In this document: piece by piece, positions 1 through 9,369 of the stretch | How the letters are laid out: each line of letters opens with the position of its first letter | How positions within the stretch are numbered: the stretch's first letter is position 1 | NCBI RefSeq assembly: GCF_013377535.1 | Contig: NZ_JABCJE010000004.1 | Location: 186,001 to 250,000, forward strand | Direction of reading: 5' to 3' | Length of the DNA stretch: 64,000 bases | Origin: Donghicola mangrovi | Lineage (GTDB): Bacteria > Pseudomonadota > Alphaproteobacteria > Rhodobacterales > Rhodobacteraceae | Notes under the pieces: model-generated | The model's input: the letters and a program-made list of their open reading frames with translations, nothing else | Databases searched by the model: none | What the model was told of the DNA's origin: nothing | Position numbers and translations under genes: made by a program

Positions 1-1
1 G

Positions 2-64
2 ATCGTGAACACCCGCGCTTGGCCGGGGGCGGATCTGTTCGGGGCCTTCTCATTCAGCGAATAA
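2..64 (+). CDS. 3' end of an unidentified protein gene (partial)
   Basis: The first bases read as an open frame of 20 codons ending in TAA, with C-terminal sequence IVNTRAWPGADLFGAFSFSE. The codon choice (gcg, ctg, ttc) fits the rest of the window, and a good rho-independent terminator follows seven bases after the stop, which supports a real gene end. The rest of the gene lies outside the window. I cannot assign a family from 20 residues. Confidence 0.4.
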   Translation: MVNTRAWPGADLFGAFSFSE

Positions 65-70
65 ACGATC

Positions 71-95
71 AGGGCGCCCCGGTTGGCGCCCTTTT
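71..95 (+). terminator. Rho-independent terminator
   Basis: A perfect 8-bp stem, AGGGCGCC pairing with GGCGCCCT around a 6-base loop, runs into TTTT on the plus strand. It ends the partial gene at the left edge. It also lies just past the stop of the leftward ABC permease gene, but on that strand the T run after the stem is poor. Confidence 0.75.
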
Positions 96-100
96 CCATT

Positions 101-1222
101 TCAGTCCAGTGTCTTGCGGAACCGTCTTAAGGCCAGCAGCGCCAGCGCCAGGGCAAACACAATCAGCGCCAAGAATGATCCCGACACGGTGGAAAACCCC
201 GCGCCCTTTAGCATCACGGATCGGCTGAGCCGCAGGAAATGGGTCAAAGGGAAGATTTCCCCCAGCACCTGCGCCCACGCGGGCATTCCGCGATAGGGGA
301 ACATGAAGCCCGACAGCAGCATCGACGGCAGAAAGAAGAAAAACGTCAGCTGCATCGCCTGCATCTGCGTCCGCGCCACCGTGGAAATCAGATACCCAAG
401 GATTACCAGCGCCAGCACGAACACAAAGACCCCCGCCAGCACCACCACCAGCGGGCCGACAAACGGGACGTTGAAAATCACCTTGGCCGAGGCTAAAACG
501 ACCGCCACCTGCACGCCGCCCACCCCCAGATAGGGCAGGATTTTCCCCAGCATAATCTCTAACGGCGTGGCGGGCATGGCCAGCAGGTTCTCCATGGTGC
601 CACGCTCGTTTTCCCGCGTCAGCGCCATCGAGGTCATCATCACCATGGTCATCTGCAGGATCACCCCCAGCAGCCCCGGCACGATGTTGTATTGGGTGAT
701 CCCCTCGGGGTTATAGCGGCGGTGAACCACGATCTCGACCGGCAGGCTGCTACCCGTGGCCCCCGTCTCTCGGGTCAGGGCCGAAGAGGCCACCGTTTGC
801 AGCGTCGAGATCGCGCCAGAGGCGACCGAGGGGTCGGTGGCGTCGGCCTCGATCAGGATTTGCGCGTTGTCGCCCCGCTCGATCCGCCGCCCGAAATCCG
901 AAGGCACGGTGACCACGAACGCCACATCCCCGCGGGCGATCAGCTCTTCGGCGCCTTCGGCAGTGGCGTCGGGCAGGATGAAGCGGTAGTACCCGGTCAT
1001 CTCGAGCGCGCTGACCATGGCACGGGTAAAGCGGTCTTGCGTGGGGGCGACCAGCGCGGCGGGCAAGGCCTTTGGGTCCGTGTTGATTGCAAACCCGAAA
1101 AGGATGAGCTGGAGCAGCGGCATCCCCAGCATCATCGCAAAAGTAATGCGGTCGCGCCGCATCTGGATCACCTCTTTGACCAGCAGCACCCAGAGCCGCC
1201 CAAACGAGAAATAGCGGCTCAT
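101..1222 (-). CDS. ABC-2 type transporter permease (YhhJ/YbhR-like)
   Basis: Membrane subunit of an ABC exporter in the inner membrane, 373 aa, a usual length for the family. One membrane segment near residues 28-48 is followed by a long periplasmic domain to about residue 180, then five hydrophobic segments to the C terminus, the ABC-2 layout. Its ATG overlaps the stop of the upstream ATPase gene (ATGA), so the two are translationally coupled. With the ATPase and the HlyD-type adaptor it should form a MacB-independent exporter of the YhhJ/YbhFSR class, which exports drugs or other hydrophobic compounds. The substrate cannot be read from sequence. It is the last gene of the export block. Confidence 0.88.
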   Translation of the reverse strand: MSRYFSFGRLWVLLVKEVIQMRRDRITFAMMLGMPLLQLILFGFAINTDPKALPAALVAPTQDRFTRAMVSALEMTGYYRFILPDATAEGAEELIARGDVAFVVTVPSDFGRRIERGDNAQILIEADATDPSVASGAISTLQTVASSALTRETGATGSSLPVEIVVHRRYNPEGITQYNIVPGLLGVILQMTMVMMTSMALTRENERGTMENLLAMPATPLEIMLGKILPYLGVGGVQVAVVLASAKVIFNVPFVGPLVVVLAGVFVFVLALVILGYLISTVARTQMQAMQLTFFFFLPSMLLSGFMFPYRGMPAWAQVLGEIFPLTHFLRLSRSVMLKGAGFSTVSGSFLALIVFALALALLALRRFRKTLD

Positions 1223-2142
1223 TGCATGTTATCCGTTGCGGCTGACATGAGTTGGATGAACACGTCTTCGAGGCTGGTTTCGGCGGGATTAACCACGTTT
1301 CCGGTCTCTCCAGCGACGCGCGTGGCCGCGGCACGCAGCCGATCCCCATCCCGTCCCACCACATGAAGCGTCGCCCCGAACGGCGCGATCTGGTCCACGC
1401 CATCGGCCCCGCGCAGGCGCTTTTCAGCCTCGCCCGTGTTGGGGCCGGTGATGATCATGGTGGTCAGGCCCGCGTTGTGCACGACCTCGGCCACGGTGCC
1501 GGTCGCAATCAAGTGCCCGTAGGAAATATAGGAAATCCGGTGACAGCGCTCGGCCTCGTCCATGTAGTGGGTCGAGACCAGCACCGTCAGCCCCCCATGG
1601 GCCAGTGCATGGATTTCGTCCCAGAACTCGCGCCGCGCCTTTGGGTCCACGCCCGCAGTGGGTTCGTCCAGCATCAAGAGGTCGGGCTTGTGCATCACGC
1701 AGGCCGCCAGCGCCAAGCGTTGCTTCCACCCGCCCGAGAGGGATCCCGCAAGTTGGTCTTTGCGGCTGGTCAGCCCCAAGTCCTCTAGCGTCTCGCGCAC
1801 CGCCTCGCGGCGTTTGGGCAGCCCATAAAGGCCCGCCACGAAATCGAGGTTCTCTTTGATCGTCAGGTCCTCGTAGAACGAGAATTTCTGGGTCATGTAC
1901 CCAACCTTGCGCTTGATCGCGCCGCGTTCGGTGCGGATGTCGTGGCCCAAAACGCGCCCTTCGCCGCTGTCAGGCTCCAAGAGCCCGCACATCAGCCGGA
2001 TCGTCGTGGTTTTGCCCGACCCATTGGGACCGAGAAAGCCCATAATCTCGCCCTTGCGAACCGACAGGGTCACATTGTTCACCACGGCCTTGCCGCCGAA
2101 CTGCTTGGTCAGGTTCGAAACCTCGATCGCGGGGGCGGTCAT
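1219..2142 (-). CDS. ABC transporter ATP-binding protein (drug-exporter type)
   Basis: Cytoplasmic ATPase of 307 aa that powers the adjacent ABC-2 permease. Walker A GPNGSGKTT is at residues 38-46, the signature LSGGWKQR is near residue 137, Walker B is LLMLDEPTAGVD, and the switch histidine is in STHYMDEA. The tryptophan after LSGG is common in the YbhF/CcmA drug-export group. The start overlaps the stop of the upstream adaptor by 4 bp and its own stop overlaps the permease start by 4 bp, so the three genes form one translation unit. The C-terminal 80 residues are the extra domain typical of this group. Confidence 0.92.
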   Translation of the reverse strand: MTAPAIEVSNLTKQFGGKAVVNNVTLSVRKGEIMGFLGPNGSGKTTTIRLMCGLLEPDSGEGRVLGHDIRTERGAIKRKVGYMTQKFSFYEDLTIKENLDFVAGLYGLPKRREAVRETLEDLGLTSRKDQLAGSLSGGWKQRLALAACVMHKPDLLMLDEPTAGVDPKARREFWDEIHALAHGGLTVLVSTHYMDEAERCHRISYISYGHLIATGTVAEVVHNAGLTTMIITGPNTGEAEKRLRGADGVDQIAPFGATLHVVGRDGDRLRAAATRVAGETGNVVNPAETSLEDVFIQLMSAATDNMQ

Positions 2143-3068
2143 GGCAGGGTCACGCTGACGATCTGGCCGGGTTTCAGGGCCTCTCCGGCATCGGGGGTGG
2201 CCTCGATCAGATAGACCAGCTTTTGCCGGTTCTCGAGCGAGTAGATGACCGGCGGGGTGAATTCGGGCTCATCGCTGATGTAGCTGATGGTGGCGGTCTG
2301 GGGCGCGCAGCCGTCACAGCCGACGGTCAGGGTGTCACCCACCTGAACCTGCGCATAAGACGCCTCGGGGATATAGAGCCGCAGCTTCACCGCCCCTTCG
2401 GCGAGGGTCGACAGGACCGGCGCGGACGGCCCCGCAATCTCGCCCGTCTGCCGGACCACGTCCATCACGGTGACGTCCTGCGGCAGGGTCAGAGTGCGTT
2501 GGTCCAGCTGCCATTGGGCCTGATCGCGGGTGGCTTCGGCGGCGCGCACGGCGGCTTCGGCCTCGGCGATGGCTTGGGGGCGAGCGGGCAGTTTGGCGAC
2601 CGCAAGCTCTGCCTCGACCTGCGCGATGGCGGCACGGGCCACCTCGGCCGAGGTGACGGCGTCGTCCCGCTGCGCGTCGGTGACCACGCTGCGGGCGTTC
2701 AGCTCGACCATGCGGGCCTCGTTGCGGTCCGCTTCGGCCGATTGCAGGCGAGCGGCGGCGAGGTTCGCCTCGATCACGGCGATCTCTTCGGGGCGGGCGC
2801 CTTCGGTCAGGTTGGCAAGGGCGCTCTGGCTTTGGGCCAGTTGGGCCTGCGCTTGGGCCAGTGCGATTGCGGCGTCCTGCTGCTCCATCACCGCCAGAAC
2901 GGTTCCGGCGGGCACATGATCGCCGCGAGCCACGTTCACCTGCCGGATCTGGACGGTCTGCACGGGGGCCACAAGGGTATACTCCCCCTCCACATACCCC
3001 GTGGCAAAGGGCGCAGGGGTACAGTTGGCAATCGCCGCAATCAGCGGCAGGCTGCAAAGCAGGCTCAT
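2139..3068 (-). CDS. HlyD-family periplasmic adaptor of the ABC exporter (YbhG/YhiI-like)
   Basis: Membrane-fusion protein of 309 aa that should bridge the ABC-2 exporter to an outer-membrane channel. An N-terminal hydrophobic stretch (residues 1-15) is a signal anchor or signal peptide; a Cys follows (IANC) but the lipobox is poor. A biotinyl-lipoyl-like half (APVQTVQIRQVNVARGDHV) is followed by a long alanine/glutamine-rich coiled coil (about 60-200) and a beta-barrel domain. It overlaps the ATPase gene by 4 bp. The gap of 81 bp to the upstream RND permease holds a hairpin with no T run. Confidence 0.85.
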   Translation of the reverse strand: MSLLCSLPLIAAIANCTPAPFATGYVEGEYTLVAPVQTVQIRQVNVARGDHVPAGTVLAVMEQQDAAIALAQAQAQLAQSQSALANLTEGARPEEIAVIEANLAAARLQSAEADRNEARMVELNARSVVTDAQRDDAVTSAEVARAAIAQVEAELAVAKLPARPQAIAEAEAAVRAAEATRDQAQWQLDQRTLTLPQDVTVMDVVRQTGEIAGPSAPVLSTLAEGAVKLRLYIPEASYAQVQVGDTLTVGCDGCAPQTATISYISDEPEFTPPVIYSLENRQKLVYLIEATPDAGEALKPGQIVSVTLP

Positions 3069-3099
3069 GGGGCGGCCTTTCGGTGTAAACCGTTGATGT

Positions 3100-3132
3100 C
3101 AGGGGCAAGGTCCCATCCGGTCCCTGCCCCTG
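3100..3132. repeat. Inverted repeat between the RND permease and ABC adaptor genes
   Basis: An 8-bp perfect inverted repeat, CAGGGGCA and TGCCCCTG, with a 17-base centre. It lies in the 81-bp gap between the two export modules. No T run follows on the minus strand, so it is a poor terminator. It could stabilise or process the mRNA between the RND and ABC parts. Confidence 0.45.
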
Positions 3133-3149
3133 CAAGTGTTTATTCTGCC

Positions 3150-6100
3150 TCAGGTCTTGGCGATGCGATAAATCGCGGGGATCACCAGAACCGTCAGCGC
3201 GGTCGACGACAGCAGCCCGAACAAGAGCGAAATCGCCAGCCCCTGAAAGATCGGGTCCACAAGGATCACCGCCGCCCCGATCATCGCCGCCAGAGCGGTC
3301 AAGAGGATCGGTTTAAAGCGGGTCGCACCAGCCTCGATCAGCACATCGACGGTGACTTTGCCCTCGGGGTCTGCGTGGCGGATGAAGTCCACCAGCAGGA
3401 TCGAGTTGCGCACAATGATCCCCGCCAAGGCGATAAACCCGATCATCGAGGTCGCCGAGAATGGCGCGCCAAACAGCCAATGCCCCAGCATGATCCCAAG
3501 GAAGGTCAGCGGCACCGGCGTCAGGATCACCAGCGGCAGGCGGAAGCTGCCGAACTGCGCGACCACGAGGATGTAGATGCCCAACAGAGCCACGCCAAAC
3601 GCTGCGCCCATGTCGCGGAAGGTGACCCATGTGACCTCCCACTCGCCATCCCACAGCAGGACCGGCGTATCGGGGTTGTTGGGCTGGCCGTTCAGGCTGA
3701 TCTGGGGCTTCATGCCTTCGGGCCAGTCCATGGCGTCCAGTTTATCGGCCACGGCCAGCATCCCGTAAAGCGGCGCCTCATAGTCGCCCGCAAGTTCGGC
3801 CATGACCATCACCGCCTCTTGCCCGTTGTGGCGGAAGATGGGGAAGGACGCGTTTTCCTCGGTCAGGGCCACCACATCCCCCAGTTCGACCACACCGCGC
3901 CCACCGGGCAGGGCATTGGCGGGAACGGGCGTGGACAGGGCCTCGGCGTCCATCACGCGGTCGCCGCGGTCGCGGGTCACGATGATCGGGATCGGCGCGC
4001 GGCCTTCGCCCCGATGAGAATAGCCGACGGTGCTAGAGCCGTTCAGCAGTTGCAGGGTTTGCAGGGCATCTGCCTCTTGGACGTTGTAGAATTCGAGGTC
4101 CGAGGGCTTAAGCTCTGCCCGCAGCCGGCGGGCCTGAATGCCGTAGTTGTCGTCGGTGTCCACGATGAACGGAACCTCTTCGAAGGCAGCGCGGACCTTC
4201 TCGGCCACGGCGCGGCGGGTGTCGCCGTCGGGGCCATAGATTTCCGCCAGAAGGGTCGCGATGACCGGCGGGCCGGGCGGCGGTTCAACGGTTTTCAGGA
4301 CGGTCCCTTGGGGCAGGTCCAGCGCGGCCAGACGATCCCGCAGGTCCAGCGCGATATCATGGCTGGTGCGGTCGCGGTCGGTTTTCGGCAGCAGGTTCAG
4401 CTGCACCTCGCCCATTTCGGGGTTCTGGCGCAGGTAGTAGTGGCGCACGAGCCCGTTGAAATTGAACGCCGAGGCCGTACCCGCGTGGGTCTGGGTGCTG
4501 ACCACTTCGGGCAGGTCCAGCGCGATGCGGGCCACTTGGCGGGCGATGCCGTCCGTCGCCTCGACCGAGGCCCCTTCGGGCAGGTCGATCATCACCGCCA
4601 GCTCGGATTTGTTATCAAAGGGCAGCAGTTTGACCGTCACGTCCTTGGTGTAGAGCAGCGAGAGCGAGCCAAAGGACAGCACCGCCACGATCAGCAGGAA
4701 CAGCGCGCTGCGCCCCTTGCCCGACAGCAGCGGGCGCGCCACGCGGGCGTACATCCGGCCCATGCGGCCACCGGGGGTGCCGTGATCGTCGTGGTGCAGG
4801 GTCGCGCGGCCTGTGATCTTGTACATCAGCCACGGGGTGATCATCACCGCCACAAAGAACGAAAAGATCATCGCGGCCGAAGCGTTAGCGGGGATGGGGC
4901 TCATGTAGGGGCCCATCAGGCCGGACACGAAGAGCATCGGCAGCAGGGCCACCACCACGGTCAGGGTTGCAACGATGGTGGGGTTTCCGACCTCGGCCAC
5001 GGCGGCGACGGTCGCGCCAAAACGGGTCTGACCTTCGCGCTGAAGGCCCCAGTGTCGGGCGATATTCTCGATCACCACGATCGCGTCATCCACCAGAATA
5101 CCGATGGAGAAGATCAGCGCGAACAAGGACACTCGGTTCAGAGTGTAGCCCATGATATAGGCCGCGAACATGGTCAGCAGGATCGTCACGGGGATCACGA
5201 TGGCGACCACAATCGCCTCGCGCCAACCGATGGTGAACAGGACCAGCGCCACGATCGACACGGTCGCCAGAGCGAGGTGGAAGATCAGCTCGTTCGCCTT
5301 TTCATCCGCCGTTTCGCCGTAGTCGCGAGTGATCTCGACCTGCACCGAATGGGGGATCAGGGTGCCTTCCATCTCTTCGACCGAGTGCAGGATTTCCTCG
5401 GCCACGGTGACGGCGTTGGCCCCTGCCCGCTTGGCCAAGGCCAAGGTCACAGCGGGGGCCTCTAGGATCGTGCCATCCTCGGCGCGGCGCTGGGTGCTGA
5501 CGTATTTATCGTCCAGCCCGCTGACAAAGCCTACATCCGCTACATCGCGGACATAGACCGTGCGGCCATCGCGGGCGGTCAGCTCCAGATTGCCGATCTC
5601 GTCTGGGGTGGTCAGGGTCTGGCCGATGATCAGGCTGACCTGCTGGCCCGCATCACGGACCAGACCACCGGGCGCGGCAGAGTTGGCGCCTTGGACTTTG
5701 GCCACCAGCTGCTGGAGGGTCACGCCATAGAGAGACAGCTTTTCGGGGATCGGGGCAACGCGCAGCGCCTCCTCGGTGCCGCCGATCAGATAGGTCAGGC
5801 CGACGTTTTCGATGGTGGACAGGCGGACCTCGACCTCCTGCGCGATGCGGGTCAGGTCGGCGGAGGTGACATCGGGAAAGCCTTCGGTCGGGCTGAAGGT
5901 CAGCGAGACGATGGCCACGTCATTGATCCCGCGCCCCACGACCAGTGGCTGGGGGATGCCCACAGGAATGCGATCCATGTTCGCCAGAATGCGGTCACGG
6001 ACCCGCAGGATCGCGGTGTCCGCCGACACGCCCACGTCGAAACGAGCAGTCACCATGACGCTGTCGTCGCGGGTGTCCGAGTAGACGTGTTCGACCTGAT

Positions 6101-6362
6101 CGATTCCTTTGACAATGGTTTCAAGGGGTTCTGTGATCAACTTCAGCGCATCTTCGGCCCGCAATCCGCTGGCATCGACAAAGATATCAACCAAGGGCAC
6201 GGAAATCTGCGGCTCTTCCTCGCGCGGCAGGCTCATCATCGCGATCAGGCCCACGGCCAGCGAGGCCATCAGCAAGAGCGGCGTCAGGGGCGAGTTCAGG
6301 AAGGCGCGGGTCAGGCGCCCCGCGATCCCCAATGCGCCCGAGGGGATGTGTTCGTTACTCAT
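3150..6362 (-). CDS. RND-family efflux permease (AcrB-like)
   Basis: Inner-membrane proton-driven pump of 1070 aa, full length for the family. The N-terminal segment is followed by the SLPREEEPQI element typical of a large proteobacterial RND subgroup. The TM4 proton-relay pair is present in ILVDDAIVVIEN. At the place of the AcrB TM10 lysine the sequence reads IIVRNSILLVDF, so arginine replaces lysine, which I believe is normal in this subgroup. It overlaps the upstream adaptor by 8 bp, so the pair is an RND pump with its adaptor. No outer-membrane TolC-like gene is in the window. The substrate is unknown. Confidence 0.93.
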   Translation of the reverse strand: MSNEHIPSGALGIAGRLTRAFLNSPLTPLLLMASLAVGLIAMMSLPREEEPQISVPLVDIFVDASGLRAEDALKLITEPLETIVKGIDQVEHVYSDTRDDSVMVTARFDVGVSADTAILRVRDRILANMDRIPVGIPQPLVVGRGINDVAIVSLTFSPTEGFPDVTSADLTRIAQEVEVRLSTIENVGLTYLIGGTEEALRVAPIPEKLSLYGVTLQQLVAKVQGANSAAPGGLVRDAGQQVSLIIGQTLTTPDEIGNLELTARDGRTVYVRDVADVGFVSGLDDKYVSTQRRAEDGTILEAPAVTLALAKRAGANAVTVAEEILHSVEEMEGTLIPHSVQVEITRDYGETADEKANELIFHLALATVSIVALVLFTIGWREAIVVAIVIPVTILLTMFAAYIMGYTLNRVSLFALIFSIGILVDDAIVVIENIARHWGLQREGQTRFGATVAAVAEVGNPTIVATLTVVVALLPMLFVSGLMGPYMSPIPANASAAMIFSFFVAVMITPWLMYKITGRATLHHDDHGTPGGRMGRMYARVARPLLSGKGRSALFLLIVAVLSFGSLSLLYTKDVTVKLLPFDNKSELAVMIDLPEGASVEATDGIARQVARIALDLPEVVSTQTHAGTASAFNFNGLVRHYYLRQNPEMGEVQLNLLPKTDRDRTSHDIALDLRDRLAALDLPQGTVLKTVEPPPGPPVIATLLAEIYGPDGDTRRAVAEKVRAAFEEVPFIVDTDDNYGIQARRLRAELKPSDLEFYNVQEADALQTLQLLNGSSTVGYSHRGEGRAPIPIIVTRDRGDRVMDAEALSTPVPANALPGGRGVVELGDVVALTEENASFPIFRHNGQEAVMVMAELAGDYEAPLYGMLAVADKLDAMDWPEGMKPQISLNGQPNNPDTPVLLWDGEWEVTWVTFRDMGAAFGVALLGIYILVVAQFGSFRLPLVILTPVPLTFLGIMLGHWLFGAPFSATSMIGFIALAGIIVRNSILLVDFIRHADPEGKVTVDVLIEAGATRFKPILLTALAAMIGAAVILVDPIFQGLAISLLFGLLSSTALTVLVIPAIYRIAKT

Positions 6363-7323
6363 GATCGATCACCACTTTGGCGCCCGCACTCAGGCCGGTG
6401 ACGATTTCCACCAGCGCGGCATCGCCCTGCCCCACGGTGTCGCCGGGGATCACGACTTGGGCCACGGGTCCGTGGGCGGTCTCGATGGTCACGAAGTCCA
6501 GTCCGGCCTCTTGGTGCAGCGCGGTCGGCGGGACCAGCAAGGCCTGACGTTCCGCAACCGGCAAGCGCACCTGCACGCGGCGGCCCACGAAACGGGCCTC
6601 GAGCCCCTGAACGTCTACGTCCGCCTCAACCCGTCCGCCCTCGATCAAGGGGTAAACCTTGGCCAAGGTGCCGGTCATCGCGCCGTCCCCGTCGATTTCG
6701 ATGGTGTCGCCGGTGTGCAGCGCCTCGGCGTGGCGTTCGGGGATCGACAGGCGCAGATAGGTGCCGCCGCCGCCGATCACCGCAACGCTTTCGCCGGGGT
6801 TAATCACCGACCCGCGAGAGAGCGGCACGTCCAGCACGACGCCATCCTCGGGGGCCAAAACCTGCCCCTCTTCGATCTGGCGCTCCAGCACCAGACGTTC
6901 GGCCTGAATGGCGGACTGTTCGCCCCGCAGCACGTCCACGGCGGTCTGCAATTCGTCATACCGCTGGTTCGAGATCACGCCGCGCTCTTTCAGCGCCTCG
7001 CCTCGGGTCAGGTCGGTTTGGGCCGTTTCTAGGCGCGAGGCCACGGCCTCGAGCCGCGCATCAAGGGCGGAAATCTGGAAGTCGATCTTGGTGTCCGTGA
7101 TCGTCGCCAAAAGCTGGCCGGCCGTGACCTTGTCCCCTTCGGAGACGTCCAGCGTGTCCACGGTGCCAGCGATCCGCGCGCGGGCGGGCACGCGGTCTTT
7201 GGTTTCGATTTGGCCGAACACCGACTTCCATTCGGTCACAGAGGTCGGCGTCAGGGTCAGGGTTTCGGCATGGCTCATGGCCCCGATCGAGGCCATCGCC
7301 AGTGAAAGAACTATCGCGCGCAT
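6355..7323 (-). CDS. RND efflux periplasmic adaptor subunit
   Basis: Membrane-fusion protein of 322 aa, partner of the RND permease just downstream (8-bp overlap). I chose the ATG at 7323 because it opens directly with a signal peptide (MRAIVLSLAMASIGAMSHA) and has GGGGAT just upstream; an open frame runs further but looks non-coding. A lipoyl half-motif (VSEGDKVTAGQLLATI), a short coiled coil, the second lipoyl half (LAPEDGVVLDVPLSRGSVINPGE) and a beta-barrel follow, in the AcrA order. Confidence 0.9.
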   Translation of the reverse strand: MRAIVLSLAMASIGAMSHAETLTLTPTSVTEWKSVFGQIETKDRVPARARIAGTVDTLDVSEGDKVTAGQLLATITDTKIDFQISALDARLEAVASRLETAQTDLTRGEALKERGVISNQRYDELQTAVDVLRGEQSAIQAERLVLERQIEEGQVLAPEDGVVLDVPLSRGSVINPGESVAVIGGGGTYLRLSIPERHAEALHTGDTIEIDGDGAMTGTLAKVYPLIEGGRVEADVDVQGLEARFVGRRVQVRLPVAERQALLVPPTALHQEAGLDFVTIETAHGPVAQVVIPGDTVGQGDAALVEIVTGLSAGAKVVIDHE

Positions 7324-7409
7324 ATCATCCCCAGAATCAGTTACATTCCGAAATATGAATGCATGATGTGCGATTGGCTTTGATCTGGCGCAAGGCGGGG
7401 ACAATCCCC

Positions 7410-8294
7410 CTAGAACGGCCCCACTTTGGTGACCCGTGGCCTGCTGCGTTGCAGGGTATAGAGGCCCGAGGCGATGATAATGGCCGCGCCGATGACCGTG
7501 TAAATGTCCGGAATATTTCCGAAAATCAGATAGCCATAACCGGTCGTCCAGAAAATCATCGTATATTGCAGGGGGGCGACGACCACGGCCTGCGCGATTT
7601 CCAGCGCTTTGATGACCAGAAACTCTCCGAACCCGCTGCAGGCGGCGTAAACCATGAACAGGATCACGTCCTCTCGCGGGATGGGCTTCCAGACAAAGGG
7701 CTGCACCAGCGCCAGCAGGAACACCGACGTTAGCGCCGTAAAGGCCACCGTGGTCACCGTCGGGTCCACCCCTGCCAAGGAGCGCGAGATCACCTGCCGC
7801 GTGGCGAACAGGAACGCCGACACGATCACCACCAGATAGGCGGGGTGAAAGCTGTCAAAACCGGGCCGGATGATCACCATCGTCCCCAGAAAGCCCGCGA
7901 TGATCGCTGTGATCCGCCGGATGCCGACCTGTTCGCGCAGGAACACCACCCCGAGGATGGTCACAAAGAACGGCGCCACAAAGGCGATCGAGCTGGCATC
8001 CGTCAGCGGGATATATCGCAGGCCGATCACGAACAGGAACGCCGATACCGTGGCACACAGGCCCCGGAACAGCTGCATCTTGGGCGCTTTGGTGTGGAAC
8101 GGGTTCTGCCGCGTGAACATCACGAACAGGGTGATCCCGACCAGAAGGCCCGTCTGCCGGATCCCCACGATTTGCAGCGGATGGTACCCGCCAGCCATGA
8201 ATTTGGCGATCGTATCGGCCGAGCCGAAACTGAACATCCCCAGCGCCATCAGGGCAATCCCTTTGGCGTTCGAGGGGGTCGCGGTCTGTGTCAT
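7410..8294 (-). CDS. DMT-superfamily permease (EamA family)
   Basis: Inner-membrane protein of 294 aa with about ten hydrophobic segments in two repeated EamA halves; the second half begins near residue 150. This is the RhaT/YdcZ-like drug and metabolite transporter group, often exporters of amino acids or small metabolites, but the substrate cannot be inferred. It lies 86 bp ahead of the RND adaptor gene on the same strand and 57 bp after the SDR gene, so it may belong to either transcript. Confidence 0.88.
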   Translation of the reverse strand: MTQTATPSNAKGIALMALGMFSFGSADTIAKFMAGGYHPLQIVGIRQTGLLVGITLFVMFTRQNPFHTKAPKMQLFRGLCATVSAFLFVIGLRYIPLTDASSIAFVAPFFVTILGVVFLREQVGIRRITAIIAGFLGTMVIIRPGFDSFHPAYLVVIVSAFLFATRQVISRSLAGVDPTVTTVAFTALTSVFLLALVQPFVWKPIPREDVILFMVYAACSGFGEFLVIKALEIAQAVVVAPLQYTMIFWTTGYGYLIFGNIPDIYTVIGAAIIIASGLYTLQRSRPRVTKVGPF

Positions 8295-8351
8295 AACTAC
8301 CTGCGAAATGCGGATTGGAGGGGGCCACCATCGGCCCTCTCCGGTGTCGGA

Positions 8352-9104
8352 TCAGCGGCGCAGCGCCGGAAGGCCCACGCCCGTGCTGTCAAACCCGCCG
8401 TCCGAGGCCACGACCTGCCCCGTCACATAGCTTGCCCGTTCGGAACACAGGAATACGATCACTTCGGCGATCTCCCGTTCCGAGCCGTACCGGTTCAGGG
8501 GGATGGCGTCGTGGTAGGCGTCGATGATTTCCTGAGAGTGGACGGCCATCGCCAGCTTGGTGCGGACGGGTCCGGGGCAGACGCAGTTGGCGCGTATACC
8601 GTATTCGCCCAATTCGGCGGCCTGCTGTTTGGTCAGCTGGATCACCGCCGCCTTGGACGTGCCATAGGCCACACGCAGGGTCGATGCCCGCAGCCCGCTG
8701 ATCGAGGCGATGTTCAGAAACGCGCCCTTGGTTTCCTTGAGCGCGGGAATGCACGCCTGCGAGACAAGGAACACCCCATCAAGGTTCGTCTCCATCACAC
8801 GGCGCCACATGGCAAAGTCGGTTTGCTCGATCGGGCCGAACTCGGCCACGCCCGCATTGTTGACCACCGCATCAATCCGGCCAAATGCGGCCAGCACATC
8901 AGCAACCATCGCGTCCACCTGCTCGGGGATGGAAACGTCATAGACAAAGGGTTTCGCGGCCGCGACACCTTCGGCGGCCAGCGCCAGTTCATCGCCGTCG
9001 CGGTCGATCATCGCGACATGCCAGCCTTCTTCGATGAACAGATGGGTGGTGGCCAGGCCAATCCCGCGCGCCGCGCCGGTGACCAGAGCAACTTTGGTCG
9101 TCAT
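8352..9104 (-). CDS. Short-chain dehydrogenase/reductase (SDR)
   Basis: Classical NAD(P)-dependent SDR of 250 aa. The TGAARGIG cofactor motif is at residues 8-15, NNAG follows near 82, the catalytic Ser is in NIASISG, and YGTSK holds the Tyr and Lys. The acidic residue after beta-2 (MIDRDGDE) suggests preference for NAD over NADP. The open frame extends 71 codons upstream, but the ATG at 9104 has AAGGA at the right distance and starts right at the Rossmann fold. Substrate unknown; the sequence resembles sugar or alcohol dehydrogenases of the FabG group. Confidence 0.88.
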   Translation of the reverse strand: MTTKVALVTGAARGIGLATTHLFIEEGWHVAMIDRDGDELALAAEGVAAAKPFVYDVSIPEQVDAMVADVLAAFGRIDAVVNNAGVAEFGPIEQTDFAMWRRVMETNLDGVFLVSQACIPALKETKGAFLNIASISGLRASTLRVAYGTSKAAVIQLTKQQAAELGEYGIRANCVCPGPVRTKLAMAVHSQEIIDAYHDAIPLNRYGSEREIAEVIVFLCSERASYVTGQVVASDGGFDSTGVGLPALRR

Positions 9105-9369
9105 ATCAATTCCTTGTTCGGAAATCTTGCTACTATTCGTTCCTGCCGAGGCAGAGCCTGCTTCATCCTGATACCGGTAACGAATCCGGTCCGAAAAATT
9201 CCGGATCGGGGCCAGAAGCGCGCCCCGATTGCGCCATCCGATGATTTGCATTGGTCCTCTCCCTGTCTTGCCAAGGGGCCAAGACCCCGCAGCAAAGCCG
9301 CCCCCAACAAAGGGCACAGCAGACCCAGCAAAGCTTACGCCTCAAAAAGCTGCGGTGTAAACGGAAACC

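Noticed and set aside
2223-5465. A 1080-codon open frame on the plus strand
   Set aside because: It lies antisense to the RND permease and ABC adaptor genes, crosses from one to the other, and encodes a His/Gly/Arg-rich sequence typical of the reverse strand of GC-rich genes.
8317-8342. Hairpin between the SDR and DMT genes as a terminator
   Set aside because: The stem is imperfect and no T run follows on the minus strand, so I could not support a terminator call.
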